A stretch of DNA of 64,000 bases, taken from assembly GCA_022316685.1 (NCBI GenBank), contig JAKJHU010000663.1, forward strand, positions 62,001 to 126,000. Reading direction: 5' to 3'. Every line of letters begins with the position of its first letter. The stretch's first letter is position 1. Origin of the DNA: Progne subis subis. Its lineage: Eukaryota; Chordata; Aves; Passeriformes; Hirundinidae. Both the position numbers and the translations under genes were made by a program. Shown here one piece after another: positions 34,919 through 45,999 of this stretch. A model generated the notes under the pieces. It was not told the DNA's origin and did no database searches. It worked only from the letters and a program-made list of their open reading frames with translations.

Positions 34919-35873
34919 TGTCATGGTTGGACACTGGCCCACTGCCAGGCACCCATGAGAGTCCTTCACTCATCCTCCCCTGCCACAGCTGGGCAGAGAA
35001 GGAAAAAAATATTAAAGAACACTTCATGAGTGAGATAAGGACCAGGAGAAATATTTCAAATGCAAAAAAGGCTCAAGTTGCAAAGTGAATTTTAATACTA
35101 ACAGAATAAGAGAAGAATAATGAGAGGTAAAAAAACCCTTAAAACACCTTTTTTCCACCCAGCTCCTCCGTCCTTCCCACGACAGCACAGAGAGACAGGG
35201 CATGGGAGTTTTTTCATTTCATCTAGAGATCTTCTTCTGTTGCTCTGGGAGAGGAGTCCTTCCCCCATGTGGCCATGGAGTCCCTCCCACTGGATACAGT
35301 TCTCCATGAACTGCCCCAGCATGGGTCCACTCTCACAAGCAGCAGCCCTACCGCACCTGCTGCAACGTGAGTCCCTCCCACGGGCACACAGTCCTCCCAA
35401 ACTGCTGCAGCATGGGGCTCTCCTCCCACGGGGTGCAGTCCTCCAAGGACAGGCTGCTCCAGCCTGGAAGCAGGGCCCCCTCTCTCCACCGGGTCTCCCA
35501 CTGGATCACAGCCTCATCCAGGCATCCACCCGCTCTGGGATGGGCACCTCCCCAGGGGCTGTGGGTGGATGTCTGCATCCCCATGGATCCCCATGGGCTG
35601 AGAGTGGATCTCTGCATCTCCCATGGATCCCCATGGGCTGAGAGTGGATCTCTGCATCCCCATGGATCCCCATGGGCTGAGAGAGGATCTCTGCATCCCC
35701 ATGGATCCCCATGGGCTGAGAGCGCATCTCTGCATCCCCATGGATCCTCCGGGACTGAGAGTGGATCTCTGCATCCCCATGGATCCCCATGGGCTCTGAG
35801 TGGATCTCTGCATCCCCCATGGATACCCGTGGTGCCCCTGCTGCCAAAAACCAGGCCGTGCCAAACCAATAAA
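34919..35873 (-). mobile_element. Solo LTR of avian endogenous retrovirus, left-arm copy (955 bp)
   Basis: Same LTR class as 15057-16314: begins TGTCATGG and ends CCAATAAA, whereas the right-arm copy ends with the more canonical CCAATACA. The sense strand is minus here. The inside is expanded by 39-bp repeats (35560-35832). No retroviral genes are attached. No clear target duplication is left. Confidence 0.7.
35560..35832. repeat. 39-bp tandem repeat inside the LTR, seven units
   Basis: Seven units of a 39-bp motif (GGATCTCTGCATCCCCATGG core). Because 39 is 13 codons, frames stay open through the array on the minus strand and give a GDAEIHSQPMGIH-type peptide repeat. Some units carry 1-base indels. 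Confidence 0.85.
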
Positions 35874-36309
35874 GCTTGTTCTGATGAATTTGCTGATTTC
35901 TGAAAATGGCTTCATTCCCATTCCTTGTTACAAGGTAACTATTTCTTTCTGCACAGCTACAGCTTTTGGCACAGTTCAAGCATTATCTTGTTGCCTCGGC
36001 ACCAGGGCCCATCAGGCTGAGTCTGACCTGTCCGTTCTCCAAGCTGCAAACAGAACCTGCCCCCAGCCAGTGCCCTGCAAACAGGCAGGGTTCTGTAGGG
36101 CCAGGGAGAGTGCACAGAGATTTGGGGTCTGTGAGTGCTGGCAGGGAGAGATCAGTCACAGGGAAACACCTGCAGGGGGAAAATCTCCAGGAAGCAGAGA
36201 GAGTCCCTGTCCCTGAGCCCCATGGCCTCCAGTCCCTGCTGCAGGGCCAGACCTGACTCTGCTGCTCTCTGGGGCTGGGACAGGGGCAGGGAGAGTCTGG
36301 ACTCTGCAG
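35874..36309. other. Left-arm segment, no gene recognised
   Basis: Unassigned sequence. The part 36020-36300 resembles 34250-34330 (CCTCCAGTCCCTGCTGCAGGGCCAGAC) and so is a diverged local duplication preceding a minisatellite block in both cases. Confidence 0.4.
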
Positions 36310-36660
36310 TGCCAGCCAGAGGAAAACAATGGACCTTTGGTTATACAGGTCCCTGCAGTGTCACAATGGTCTCCATGGTTCCATGAGGCCATGAAGAGGA
36401 AAAATGGCTGCTGGATTCCTTGGGGCCCTGCATTGTAAGAATTTCATCCTGGTTCCATGAGACCACAAAGCGTCACAATGGTCCACTTGGTTTCATGAGG
36501 TCCTGCAGTGCCACAATGGCCCCTCGGTTCTAAGAGGTCCTGAAATGGCAGAGAGGTGTCCTTGGTGACAGAGTGACACAAGTGACCCTTGGTCACACCA
36601 GGCCCCGCAGTGTCACACGGCACCTTTGGTTCTGTGGGGCCGCAGTGTCTGTTCTGCTGG
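36310..36660 (+). repeat. ~38-bp minisatellite block in left arm (forward)
   Basis: About nine units of the 38-bp family, clearly related to the arrays of 2-20 kb (TGCAGTGTCACAATGGTCTCC, GGTTCCATGAGGCC). Mirror copy at 55735-56065. Confidence 0.85.
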
Positions 36661-37329
36661 TGAGCAGGGTTAGCACCACAGACACAGACACAAAGTTCAG
36701 GAATTCTGTGATTTATTGTAATGCAAAAGTGCAAAGAATCAGCAAAGGAGAAGCTCAGCAATGCACCCAATCATCACTACCAAAGATTGCCTGCAGTGAT
36801 TAAGAAAGAGACAGCACCAGGTCCCCTCAGACTTTCCCATCACCCAGATCCACACATCAGCTGGGGGAAGCTGTCCCAGCCAAGGACTGCAGAGCCACTC
36901 CTGGACACTGGGAATTCCTGCAGGTGCCTCCAGCCCCAGGTGAGGCTCCAACCTGGCTGTGAGAGGGCCCAGCTCTGACAGTGCTGAATAAACAAACTGA
37001 CAGCACTTCTAGTGCAGGAACATCTGCTTTCATTCTCCTCTTGGGTTTCACCCAAAGCCTGGCCAGGGCTCAAGGAGGAACCAAGGAAGTTGACTTGGAT
37101 CCGAAACTCCCAGACAAGGCCAGATGTTGGATTTCATGGCCTTGTCCAGTTTCTAAACACAGAAATGTCAATCCATTTTTTACTAATGAGTGGATACACC
37201 TATCACAGCTCTAATGACCGTGCATATTCCATTAATGAGCAGATACAGAGATAACCTTTGGTTGGAAGGTTCATCCAGAGGTCTCCTATGGCTCAGGGCC
37301 TGTTGTTCAGGCCTCACTCAGGGCCTGTT
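36661..37329. other. Left-arm segment with AATAAA, no gene
   Basis: Unassigned; an AATAAA at 36986-36991 and a TTTATT near 36711 suggest LTR-like or transcript-end origin, but no target duplication was found. Confidence 0.3.
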
Positions 37330-37460
37330 GTCCAGGCCTTGGAACTTGAGGGACGTGGTTTACTGCTGGCTTGACACTGCTGGGTGAGTGGCTGGACTCC
37401 ATGAGCTCAGAGGTCTTTCCCAACAGAAAGGATTCCATAATTCCAGGATTCCATCTGCTG
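37330..37460 (+). mobile_element. CR1 3'-end fragment
   Basis: Shows the CR1 tail order: CTTGAGGGACGTGGTTTA, then GGCTGGACTCCATGAGCTC, AGAGGTCTTTCCCAACAG and the terminal GATTCCATAATTCC-type repeats. Mirror copy at about 54930-55065. Confidence 0.65.
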
Positions 37461-39930
37461 GATTTCAGCCAGGTCCATGTTAGCAGCATTGCTTTGCTCA
37501 AAACGTTTCCTCTTGCTCAGCTCTTGAGGCCTAAGGCTTCAGCTCCTTCAGTTCCTGGTGCTGAGCTGCTCATGTTGAACGAGACAACTCAGAGAGAAGA
37601 ATACAGTTCATGCAATTCCTTCCGGGACACTGAGAGGGGAGGCTGTGAAAACAGGAGCATTGTTTGGTGTGGCTCCTCTCTGCCCTTTATACCTTTCAGC
37701 GCCTTGAAGCAGCCAAGAGCTTTCTCCAAGAGTGCAATGAAGCAGCTGTTCCTGCTCCCAGGTCTGCTCTTCCCAGTCTCTGACCTTGCCTGCTTTTGTC
37801 CCTCTTGCTGTGCCCTCTGTGCCCCCTGTGCTCGGTGGCTGCTGCCCAGCACTGTGGAACTGGCACAGATCCAGGGGTCGAGACCCTCCTTTCTCTGCCC
37901 TTGGAGCTGCCTGCTCACAGCAGCCTTTTCCATCTGGAAGCTGCACGTGGAGAGGGAGTCCCCACCTCTGTTCCTTGCACAACCTCCAGGAGCCCAGGGC
38001 TGCCATCTCAAGTCCCTGCTGGCCCTGAGGGCTCCCAGGTGCCTCAGGCTGCTGTGACACCAGTGCACACGGGAGGGAAGAGTGGCAGGGGCTGTGCTGA
38101 AAGTCAGCTCCATGGGCTGCTGCTGCTGCTGCAGTGGGGGTCATTTGTGCAGCCGTGCCCCAGAGTGAGGGATCAGATCCAGGCACTGCTGCTGCTACCC
38201 TGGGGATCAGCCACCATTTGCTTGTTGCTGTCAGGGCCAGCAGAAGCGGTGGCTGGAGCAGCGGGTGCTGACAGTGCCCCAAGGCCCGGGGCTGGAGGGG
38301 TCCCTGGGCTGGGGCTGGCAGGGAGCTGCCCCTTGTTCTCCCTCTGCCTCCCGCAGAGCTGGGCCGGGCACAAGTGGGGCAGCACAGCAAACAGGGAGCC
38401 TGCCAGTCTCCTCCATCCCTGTGTGCTCACAGTTTGGGCCTTGGAGCTTCAGGTGGACAAAGGCAGCTGCTTCTGCTCCCTCTGTGTGTCCCCGTGTTCA
38501 GCAGTGCTGCTCCATCAGTCTGTGCCCAGCAGTGGGAAAGCCTCAGCCCTGCAGGGCCTGAGCAGCTCAGCCAGCGGGAAGGGAGCTGCTCTACACAGGA
38601 ACATGCAGCAAAGGACTGTAGCACCTTGTTCTTGGGCAGAGCCCAAATTCTGTGAGGGAACAACAAATTTGTTCATGTGCAGTGGTGCAACAGCACTGTA
38701 GGTGCTGTGCCTGCAAACACATGGCTCAAGATATGCAAAAGAATCTGCAACTCTTGACTAGAACAAGTTGTCACCAGTGCTGAACTCCAGTTATGTCCAA
38801 AGCACCCACTTTACACATCTGCTCGTCCTCTGCTACATTTTTTTCTTCAGGGCACCCAAACAAATCTAAACAGAAGAGAAGCATACATTTTGATTGTTTA
38901 TCAGAAATGTATCTCATTTTGCTGTACATTCCTTTTTCAGGCTGTGCTGTCTGCTTAAAAAGAAAAAAAAGAAAACCAAATATACATGAAAGAGGAAAGC
39001 AAAATATAATGTGTAGTGACAAATCTTATAGAACTTTGGATTAAGAGGCAACTGATCTTTGAAAAAGAGAACTAAGTATTTATTTTGTAAATGTTTAGAA
39101 TGCATGGATCCATCTTACTGATGTTAGCAACTTTTTTTTAAAAAAAAAATTTTGTGTATTTTTTCCAATATTAAGTTTTTTTTTAGTTGTGGTTGAAGCA
39201 ATAGGAAAGTGAAAGATGGATTGTGCATGACAGTGTCTTGACTGTAAAAATATGACAGTTTGAAACTTGGATGTAAAGTATTGCCAATGAAATTTCAAAA
39301 TCCCAATGCATTGTGTGACAGCAGCTTTTCCTCGAGGATGTGCCGGCAACACAAAGACTTCATCAGGGGTCTCGGGGGCTTGGGGCTTTGTCCTGTGCCC
39401 TCTGAATGTCATGAAACAGGACTTAACCTGCCACCAGCCCAGGTCACCTTCTGCCACCGCAGCTCCTTGGACCTTGTGCCCCCAGAGCAGACACAAAGTG
39501 TTTCTGCTGCACCCCCCATAGCATAAATCCACAGAGAGCTGGGATTTTCCCAAGGCTTGTCTCCATTGTGCCATATTCCTAAAGAACCAGCAGCTCATGC
39601 TGATGAAATATGGCGAGTTACACGGATGGTTGTCAGCTCCATTTCCTCCTAGAAATCCTGAAACTGCTTCTGAATGCTGCTCCCTTCAGCTCTGGACACC
39701 TATTCACACTGAGCTGGGAAAAAAAAATCCCCTGGCCACCAGCTTACAAGTGAGTTATGCCAAAGTTAGAGCTCTGTGGGAAATCTCTATCCATTCTTAT
39801 CCTTTTAGTATACCTATAGGTGGGGGTGTGCACTGATGTGTCTTGTACAGAAAGGAAGGAGTGTGCAAGCAACGTGACTGACACTTTCAGTGTTCATTCC
39901 ATACCCATGAGGACAAAGACATTATGGAAA
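37461..39930. other. Left-arm noncoding DNA, no gene recognised
   Basis: GC-rich to about 38700, then AT-rich to 39250. A 301-codon plus-strand frame at 37796-38701 is broken in the right arm into shorter frames (54588-54214 and 54247-53765), so it is not a conserved protein. The left arm is about 260 bases longer than the right between 38.7 and 39.2 kb. Confidence 0.5.
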
Positions 39931-39939
39931 GCCTTACAC

Positions 39940-40170
39940 AGACAAACCCTTCTATCCATGGATTCAGAGACATGCAAGAGCCCCTGGCACACACAGCACA
40001 CACAGCAGAACCCTTCTAGCCATGGATACAGAGACATGCAAGGAGCCCCTGGCACACACAGACCCTTCTATCCATGGATACGAGACATCCAGAGCCCCTG
40101 GCACACACAGACCCTTCTAGCCATGGATACAGAGACATGCAAGAGCCCTGGCACACACAGACCCTTTCCC
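39940..40170. repeat. ~51-bp VNTR, four units plus partial
   Basis: Units of about 50-51 bp with CCCTTCTAGCCATGGATACA, AGACATGCAAGAGCC and CCTGGCACACACAG blocks. The right arm has only two full units (about 52590-52700), which accounts for about 100 bases of arm-length difference. Confidence 0.85.
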
Positions 40171-41125
40171 CACAAGCTGCAGGACATGAGAACACAACCC
40201 TTGCCAACACTGACTGCAAGCCACAGCTCTGGGTGCTCCCCATGAAGCACAGCTCTGGCACCACTGTCTGCCCCAGGCTCCAGGGGATGCAGTGGGAGCC
40301 CGGCTGGGCTCTGCCCTGGGGCCATCCTGCAGGCAGAGCTGGAACAGGGAGCATTTAGGTGCCACAAACAGCCAAGCCAGGGGCACAGGGCAGCTGCTCC
40401 AGCCCGGACTGCACTGCTGTGTACTGTGCTCTGGGGCTGGGCTCTGCGCAGAGGGGACTGCACTGGTGTGTGCCAGAGGAGACAAAGAAGCTTCAGCTTT
40501 AGTCTAACTGAGCTGGGTGGGTGAGCTGGGAAGAGAGGGGAGGCTCAGGGGGATTCACAGAGCTCATGCTGCTGGAAGCATGAGGAAAAGGGAGAGGGAA
40601 CTCAGCAGTGAGGAGAGCTGAGGGCTGGAGAGCAGCTCTGAATGACACTAAAATGCCACCCGACCTCTGAGACATTGCTATTCTGCCAGGGACAGGATGA
40701 GTCCCTAAGCCTGGGACTCGGTCTCCCTCATGGTGAGGGGCATCAAGGAAGGCAACAGTGTGATGGAGACTGCAATGGGCTGGGAACTCACTGGGGGAAA
40801 GGAGGGAGCAGTTGTGAAGTAAAAGGCAACTGGGGGAGAGAACTGTTCAGTGAAGGGCTGAGCTACAGCTTGAGCAAGCTGAAAAATGTCGTTTGGAGCC
40901 ATCCCAGATTGATTTCATTTCACAAGGTATTGAACCAGTTTAATTTAGGGGGGGTGTCTTGTTTTTCCTTGGATATGTGTCATCTGCAAGCTTGAGCTCC
41001 ACTGCCAAAACACTCAAGCAAGTCTCTGCTGCAGGTCACAGCGTTTCTTCTTTGGCTGATTCCGGCCCGGTGCTGAGCTCCAGCAGAGCCCTGGCAGAGC
41101 CCAGAGCAGCCTCAGCATCAGCAGA
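40171..41125. other. Left-arm noncoding DNA, no gene recognised
   Basis: No recognisable gene. Open frames differ between the two arms. Confidence 0.4.
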
Positions 41126-41129
41126 GCCC

Positions 41130-42290
41130 GGCTGCAAGGAGAGAAAGCAGAAACCGCCCATCAGCTGAAGGCTCCTGTGCCCTTGTCCCAGCCGCCCGCG
41201 GTGCCCAGGCCATGCTGGCCGTGCTCAGAGCGGTGCCCAAAGCTGCCCATCATTGCTGCCTTTGGCAGCAGAGCAGGAGGGCAGGACATGTGCCCAGCCT
41301 GCAGCCAGCCACGGCACATCCACCTCCTCAGCAGCTGCCCAGAGCAGGATGCTCCTGTGCTCGCTGCCATCCTCCAAAAGCTCTTATCCACCCAGCTCTT
41401 ATGCCAAGAAGATGGGGACCCACCCCACGCCATCCGCTGCTGGAAGAAAAGCTGCTCCCAAAGGATGTCCTCAGCCTTCTCCAAGGGCACGGCCCATCCA
41501 CGCCACAGCTGGTCCCAAGACCTTCCCCATCCACACTGGACACTGCCTGGAAGGTTTCCTTTAGAAAAACAAACAACAAATTAAGGAAAATAGATTACAG
41601 ATAAAAAGGGGAAACAAGGGAAAAGATAAAAGATTTTATGTCAGTCACAGGTTGATAAAGGCCCAATCCCTGCATGCTAGGGAAAAACCCACCCACGGGT
41701 GAGGGAAGCCCATGCTTTCTCCTTCCCCCCTGCACTGCCCCCTAAAAGTGATGGTGATCCCAAAGCAAACAAGGGGAGTGGAGCAGCCCAAGCCCTTCCT
41801 TGACTGCAAAGCAAAGCAGCCGTGCACAGGTGCTGGAGTCCCACCTCTGCTCCTGCCATGGGGGTTTGTTTGTGTCGGGCTGGCTGCCCCAGCCCCAACC
41901 CAGGGCACGGTGGGTGGTGGGGGCTGTTGGCAGGGCCAGGAGCTGACTCCCATTTCGTATCCACCCCAGCCCATGGCCCCAGCCCTGTCACAAAGCAGCT
42001 TGGCAGCCCACTGAAGAATCAGTTGCATCAGCCCCAGCAAAGGGGGAACCTTTGGTTCCTGGCCAGGCTGTGCAATGCCCAAATCTGGGATCATCCCCCT
42101 GTGTGTGGACTCATCTGCAAATTCACTGTGGAGCCTGGCTTTGAAGAAGGTTCCAGAATCAGAGACCCTCCTCTCCAGCTTTGTGCTGGCCAGGTCGAGG
42201 AAGAGGTTGTCATCCTTGATGTCATCCTCGCTGTCTCCAGCAGCAGCAGCCCCACCTGGTACAGCTCCTCCAGGGGCCCCTTCTCCTTCC
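41130..42290 (-). pseudogene. Older PIM-like kinase remnant, left arm
   Basis: On the minus strand a splice-acceptor-like CAG at 42291-42293 is followed by GKEKEPLEELYQVG, the start of the kinase exon 2 of canonical PIM1, then a jump to DIKDDNLFLDLA (42223 downward), which corresponds to the catalytic-loop HRDIK-x-x-N region with the HR lost. Beyond this, 41990-41700 aligns with intron 4 of the neighbouring kinase, about 41545-41425 with the end of exon 5 (PLEKAEDILWEQLFFQ, compare the human PFEHDEEII region) and 41350-41180 with intron 5. Most of exons 2-4 are deleted, including the glycine loop, so it cannot be active. It stands in tandem, same orientation, just downstream of the better kinase copy. 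Confidence 0.7.
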
Positions 42291-42565
42291 CTGGGGGTGA
42301 GACCAGGCTGTCAGTGCTCTGCCAGGGCCCCAGCTGTCAGTGAACCAGGACAAGCCAAACAGCTGGGATGGCAGCCCACCAGTGCTGGGCAGACACGCTC
42401 AGCTCCAGCACAAGGGCTGCGTGCTCCCATCTGAGGACCCCTGTGCACTGCCACTGGCAGCAGAAAAAAGTCTGGGTTTCTTTGCTTCTGATTGCCAAGG
42501 CATGTGTGCAGCTGTTACTTACCAGGGCCCTGCATCAAAGGGTGCCTGTGGCTCTCTCCCATCTT

Positions 42566-44579
42566 CTACAGCTGATGAATATCCTGCATCCAAGGATCAC
42601 AGAAGAGGTCTTCTAATGATGGCCTGTCCACATCCAGCATGGTTAAACATCTCCTGATCAGATCTTGGCACTCTGGGGAGAGAAACCAGAAACCGCTAGT
42701 CATTTAGAGAAGGCTCCTGACTGCTTTGCTCCACTATTCCCATGCCCAGGCCATGCTGGATGTGCTCAGAGCTGGGCCTAAACTTTCCCACCAATTCCCT
42801 GTTTTGGAGGAGAGCAGGAGAGCAGGACATGTGCCACCTCCTCAGCAGCTGCCAGAGCAGGATGCTCACCAGCCCACTGCTGTCTCCCAGCACTGGTATT
42901 GCCCTGTGCCCAGAGATGAGGATCCACCTTGAGAGAGCCGTTGTGGCAGCGAGAGCTGATGGTCCCAGCTGATGTTTTGGCCCCTCCTGAAAGGGTGCTC
43001 CCCGCAGACCATCTGGTGTAGCAGGATGCCCAGGGACCAGATGGTAGCTGGCTTGCCGTAGTACCAGCCAAAGTGGGTCCATTCTGGGGGACTGTATGAC
43101 GTGTTCCTAATGGAATACAGATGGAGCTCATCAGGGGGAATGCTGCTGCTCCCAGAGCCTGGCCCCAGCATCCCTGGGCATGTGGAGGCTGCCCCAGTGG
43201 CACGTGGTGTTGACCTGCTGCCCTCTCACCAGCACCTGGGACTTGTGGACAACCTTGGGGTTGGAAAAAAAGCACACTGATGTTGGAAGAGGGCACTGTA
43301 GTTCTGGCAATGCCCAACCATGACAAGGAAAATCCCATTCAGTGCTGGGGAAAAACCAGCCTTCATACACCCTGCCTGCATTGCCCCAAAAACATTCTGA
43401 AGCCAAGGCAAACCAGGTGACTGGAGCAGTCCAAGCCCTTTCTCACCTGTACACCAACTGGCTGGAGCACAGGTTGCTGGCTCCACCCCTCTCTGCCACC
43501 CCCACACACGGGTGTTTCTGTCAGGCTGGCTGCCCCAGTCCCAGCCCCAGTCCTGGCCAGAGTGGCTGGAAAAGGCTGCCAGCATGGCTGGAAGCTGATC
43601 CTCACCTGCCCCTGCTCAAAAGCCACTTCGCTGAAGGCTCAATGCCATGACTGGCAGCAAAAGGGAGAACCCCTGCTGCCACACCCAGGTTGGGTCGTGA
43701 GATGTTGGGCCAGGAGATGTTCAGAACTGGGAGCACACCCCTCTGTGGGCTCACCTGCAAAGTGAGTGTAGGCCGTGTCTTGCAGGTAGGTGCCACAGCC
43801 GAAGTCGATCAATTTGGCCTGCCTGGTGGCCAGGTCAACCAGGATGTTCTCCGGTTTGATGTCCCTGTGCAGGACCCCGCAGCTGGTGCAGTGCTGCACG
43901 GCCTCCAGCACCTGGCGGAACAGCTCCCGTCGCCACCTCCTCGGACAGGAACCCCCGTGCCCCGAATGAAATGCCGGAGGTCCTGACATCGTTCCGGGCG
44001 CTCCAGCACCATGATGATGTTGTTGGGGAGCTCAAGCCACTCCAACAGCTGGGCGACACCAGGGAAGCCAGTGGAGACCTTGTGCAGCAGCACGATCTCC
44101 AGTGGTGCGCTGGTGCCGTTGGGCTGCGGGAGGAGCACGATGCCGTCAGTGGGGCTGATGCCGTGCCAGGGCTGGGGAAGGCCTCACCCAGCCCGGGATG
44201 CTCTGCACCCTGCGCTGGCCCCACGCCCGCTCTCCCTCCAGGCATCCTTGGGGCTTCCACCCTGCCGGGCCTCGGCTCATCCCCGCCCAGCACGGCCCGG
44301 CTTCTCCCGCTGGCCCCGCTCACTCACCAGCTGGTCCCAGTGCCGGACGCGGTTCCGTGGCACCCTTTGATGGCCACCTAGCAAACCAAGGGGAGCAGCG
44401 GGATGAGCTCAGCACACGCCCTGCCCAGCCCCATCCTCCATCTCCTGCGCCCGCCGTCGGCCCCGCCGCTCACCGGGGCGCCGTCCGAGAGCCGCGTCGC
44501 CGCGAAGACGCTGCCGAAGCCGCCGCGCCCAGGAGCGACCCCACTCGGTACTGCTCCTTGAGGCCGTGCTGCGCCGTCC
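42566..44579 (-). pseudogene. PIM1-like serine/threonine kinase, left copy, multiply frameshifted
   Basis: Exons on the minus strand: exon 2 44579-44474 (106 nt), exon 3 44377-44328 (50 nt), exon 4 44123-43755 (369 nt), exon 5 43106-42928 (179 nt), exon 6 42672-42566 ending in TAG, with GT-AG introns. Readable kinase motifs are GLKEQYRVGSLL (start of the lobe), VAIK (catalytic lysine), [14 protein letters not shown] (hinge), [16 protein letters not shown] (catalytic loop), [13 protein letters not shown] (DFG), YSPPEW (APE-like) and the end DRPSLEDLFCDPWMQDIHQL. Breaks compared with the right copy: 1-bp loss in the glycine loop of exon 2, 1-bp loss after VAIK in exon 3, two 1-bp gains near 43955 and 43930, and 1-bp loss at the start of exon 5. 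PIM kinases are constitutively active survival kinases and the PIM1-like family is expanded in zebra finch. Exon 1 is not resolved. Indels in G or A runs could partly be sequencing error. Confidence 0.9.
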
Positions 44580-45300
44580 CTGCCGGCGAGACGCGGCTGT
44601 CAGCGCTCGGCCCGGGGCCAGGAACGGCCCTCGTGCGCCCCTCAACCGCCCCGGGCCGGGCATCCCAGACGTTAGCTCCTGGGGACGGGACAGCGGCGGC
44701 TCGGGGCCGGCGCTGCGCTGCCGAGCGGCGGAGCTCGGGCCGGGGAAGCCGCAGCGGAGGCGGCGGGAGCGGCTGCACCGCGTGTGTCCTCTGCGGGGCC
44801 CGGGAGGAGCCGGACCGGGGCTGGGGCCGGGGCCGGGGCCGAGCATGGCTCAGGCGCAGCCAAAGGGCAGCGATGCCCCCTTGGCTCCAGGCACTGATGC
44901 CCGCCCAGCATCGCCACCGCCAGTACGGCCAGAGCCGGGCGGAGGGGAGACCGCGGCGGGACGCCCGGGGGCGGGGACGGGGCAGCCCGTCCGGCGCTGG
45001 GGGCGGGCTGGGGCATGGCCCGGCCCGGCAGGGGAGAGGGAGACTGGGAGAGGAGGGGGACACGGGAAAGGAGACCGGGAGAGGGTGCGGGACTGCGGGA
45101 GAGGGTGCTGGACTGAGGGAGAGGGAGAGAAGAAGCAGGACGGGGTAGACAAAATTGCTTCTCTGGCTTATGCCGCTGCCGCTGCTGCTGCGCTGCTGCC
45201 GCTGCTGCTGCTGCAACTGAAGCCCTGGGGCCGTTTTTCCCCGTGTCCGTTGTCCGTTGCCCGCTCAGCCCCGCGCCGAGCCCCGCGCTTCCCTAGGAGC
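44580..45300 (-). promoter_or_regulatory. GC-rich CpG-dense 5' region of the left kinase
   Basis: About 700 bases of very GC- and CpG-rich DNA upstream of exon 2 of the left kinase, expected to include exon 1 and the promoter. A possible start codon on the minus strand lies at 44846-44844, but its frame does not lead cleanly into exon 2. A GCT/GCC trinucleotide stretch lies at about 45170-45216. The right kinase retains only the part homologous to 44580-44840. Confidence 0.55.
45170..45216. repeat. GCT/GCC trinucleotide repeat
   Basis: Imperfect (GCT)n with GCC interruptions inside the CpG-rich region, about 15 triplets. Confidence 0.85.
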
Positions 45301-45999
45301 AGCCCCTGAGCCTGTCCAGACACCGGGAACTTTGCAGTGTTGAGCCAAGACCTAGAGTCTTGACTCCTGCACAGTGGCACAGGAATCCCTTGGCTGCTGC
45401 TGTGCATTGTCTCTGCTGAGGGTCAGACACTGTCACAGCACATTCCCTGAATGCAGGATTTGTACCTGACCCAAGCACTGCACCTGTGTCTCCAGCATTG
45501 CTTTCCAAGAAAAACAGGGGAAGGCAACTGAGTGTAGCTCATGGTATTTTACAGTGTCTAAAACTTGCCAACTCATGGACCTTCGAGGTGAGATCCATTT
45601 GGAATTGATGGGATGGAGAAGTAGTGCAAGATGGAAAAGGGGAGCATGGAAATAAATAGAGAAAAACATCTTGGAATGTTTCTTTCCATTTTAATCTCAT
45701 TTCTTAAAAGCTCTTTCAGTTTTCCCAGAATCTGCTCCACAATCCCGTTTGCTCTTTCCAAGAAACTTTCCTGCAGAACAGCGTGCAGCTTCTGGCACAA
45801 GATGTGCCACAACGGCAGCTTCCTTGGCTTTCCACACTGTGCATGCAGCAGGAGTCTTGCAGCAAAGCAGGACAAATATTTGATAAACCTGACAACTTGT
45901 TCTTTCTTTTCCTTGTGGGCTGGGGAGTTGTGCCTTTGGTAAGGTTTTCATTGTTACTGTTCTCCCCTAGAAAACAGGACAGGGTACCGAGTGGTACCT
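45301..45999. other. Palindrome spacer, unassigned
   Basis: AT-richer sequence between the CpG-rich region and the CR1. It has no partner in the right arm. I see no gene; frames of about 100 codons on both strands are not recognisable. Confidence 0.4.

Larger units (their letters stand above)
29027..44840 (+). repeat. Left arm of a large imperfect palindrome
   Basis: The whole stretch returns in reverse complement at about 47912-64000. Paired positions sum to about 92340-92760 from 32.5 to 44.5 kb, and to about 93020 at the outer end because of an LTR found only in the right arm. Identity is roughly 96 percent in the kinase exons I compared. Arm-specific differences include 260 extra bases at 38.7-39.1 kb and two extra 51-bp units near 40.0 kb in the left arm. 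Confidence 0.92.

Noticed and set aside
34913..35878. Target-site duplication ACCTTG/AGCTTG for the arm LTR
   Set aside because: The right-arm flanks do not agree (TACCTC and TCTTGT), so the match in the left arm is likely chance.
37796..38701. 301-codon plus-strand open frame in the left arm
   Set aside because: The right-arm copy is broken into shorter frames, the composition is that of GC-rich noncoding DNA and no domain is visible.
44198..45309. Long plus-strand frames (316 and 247 codons) over the CpG-rich region
   Set aside because: They are antisense to the left kinase, lie in very GC-rich DNA where stops are rare and have no signature.
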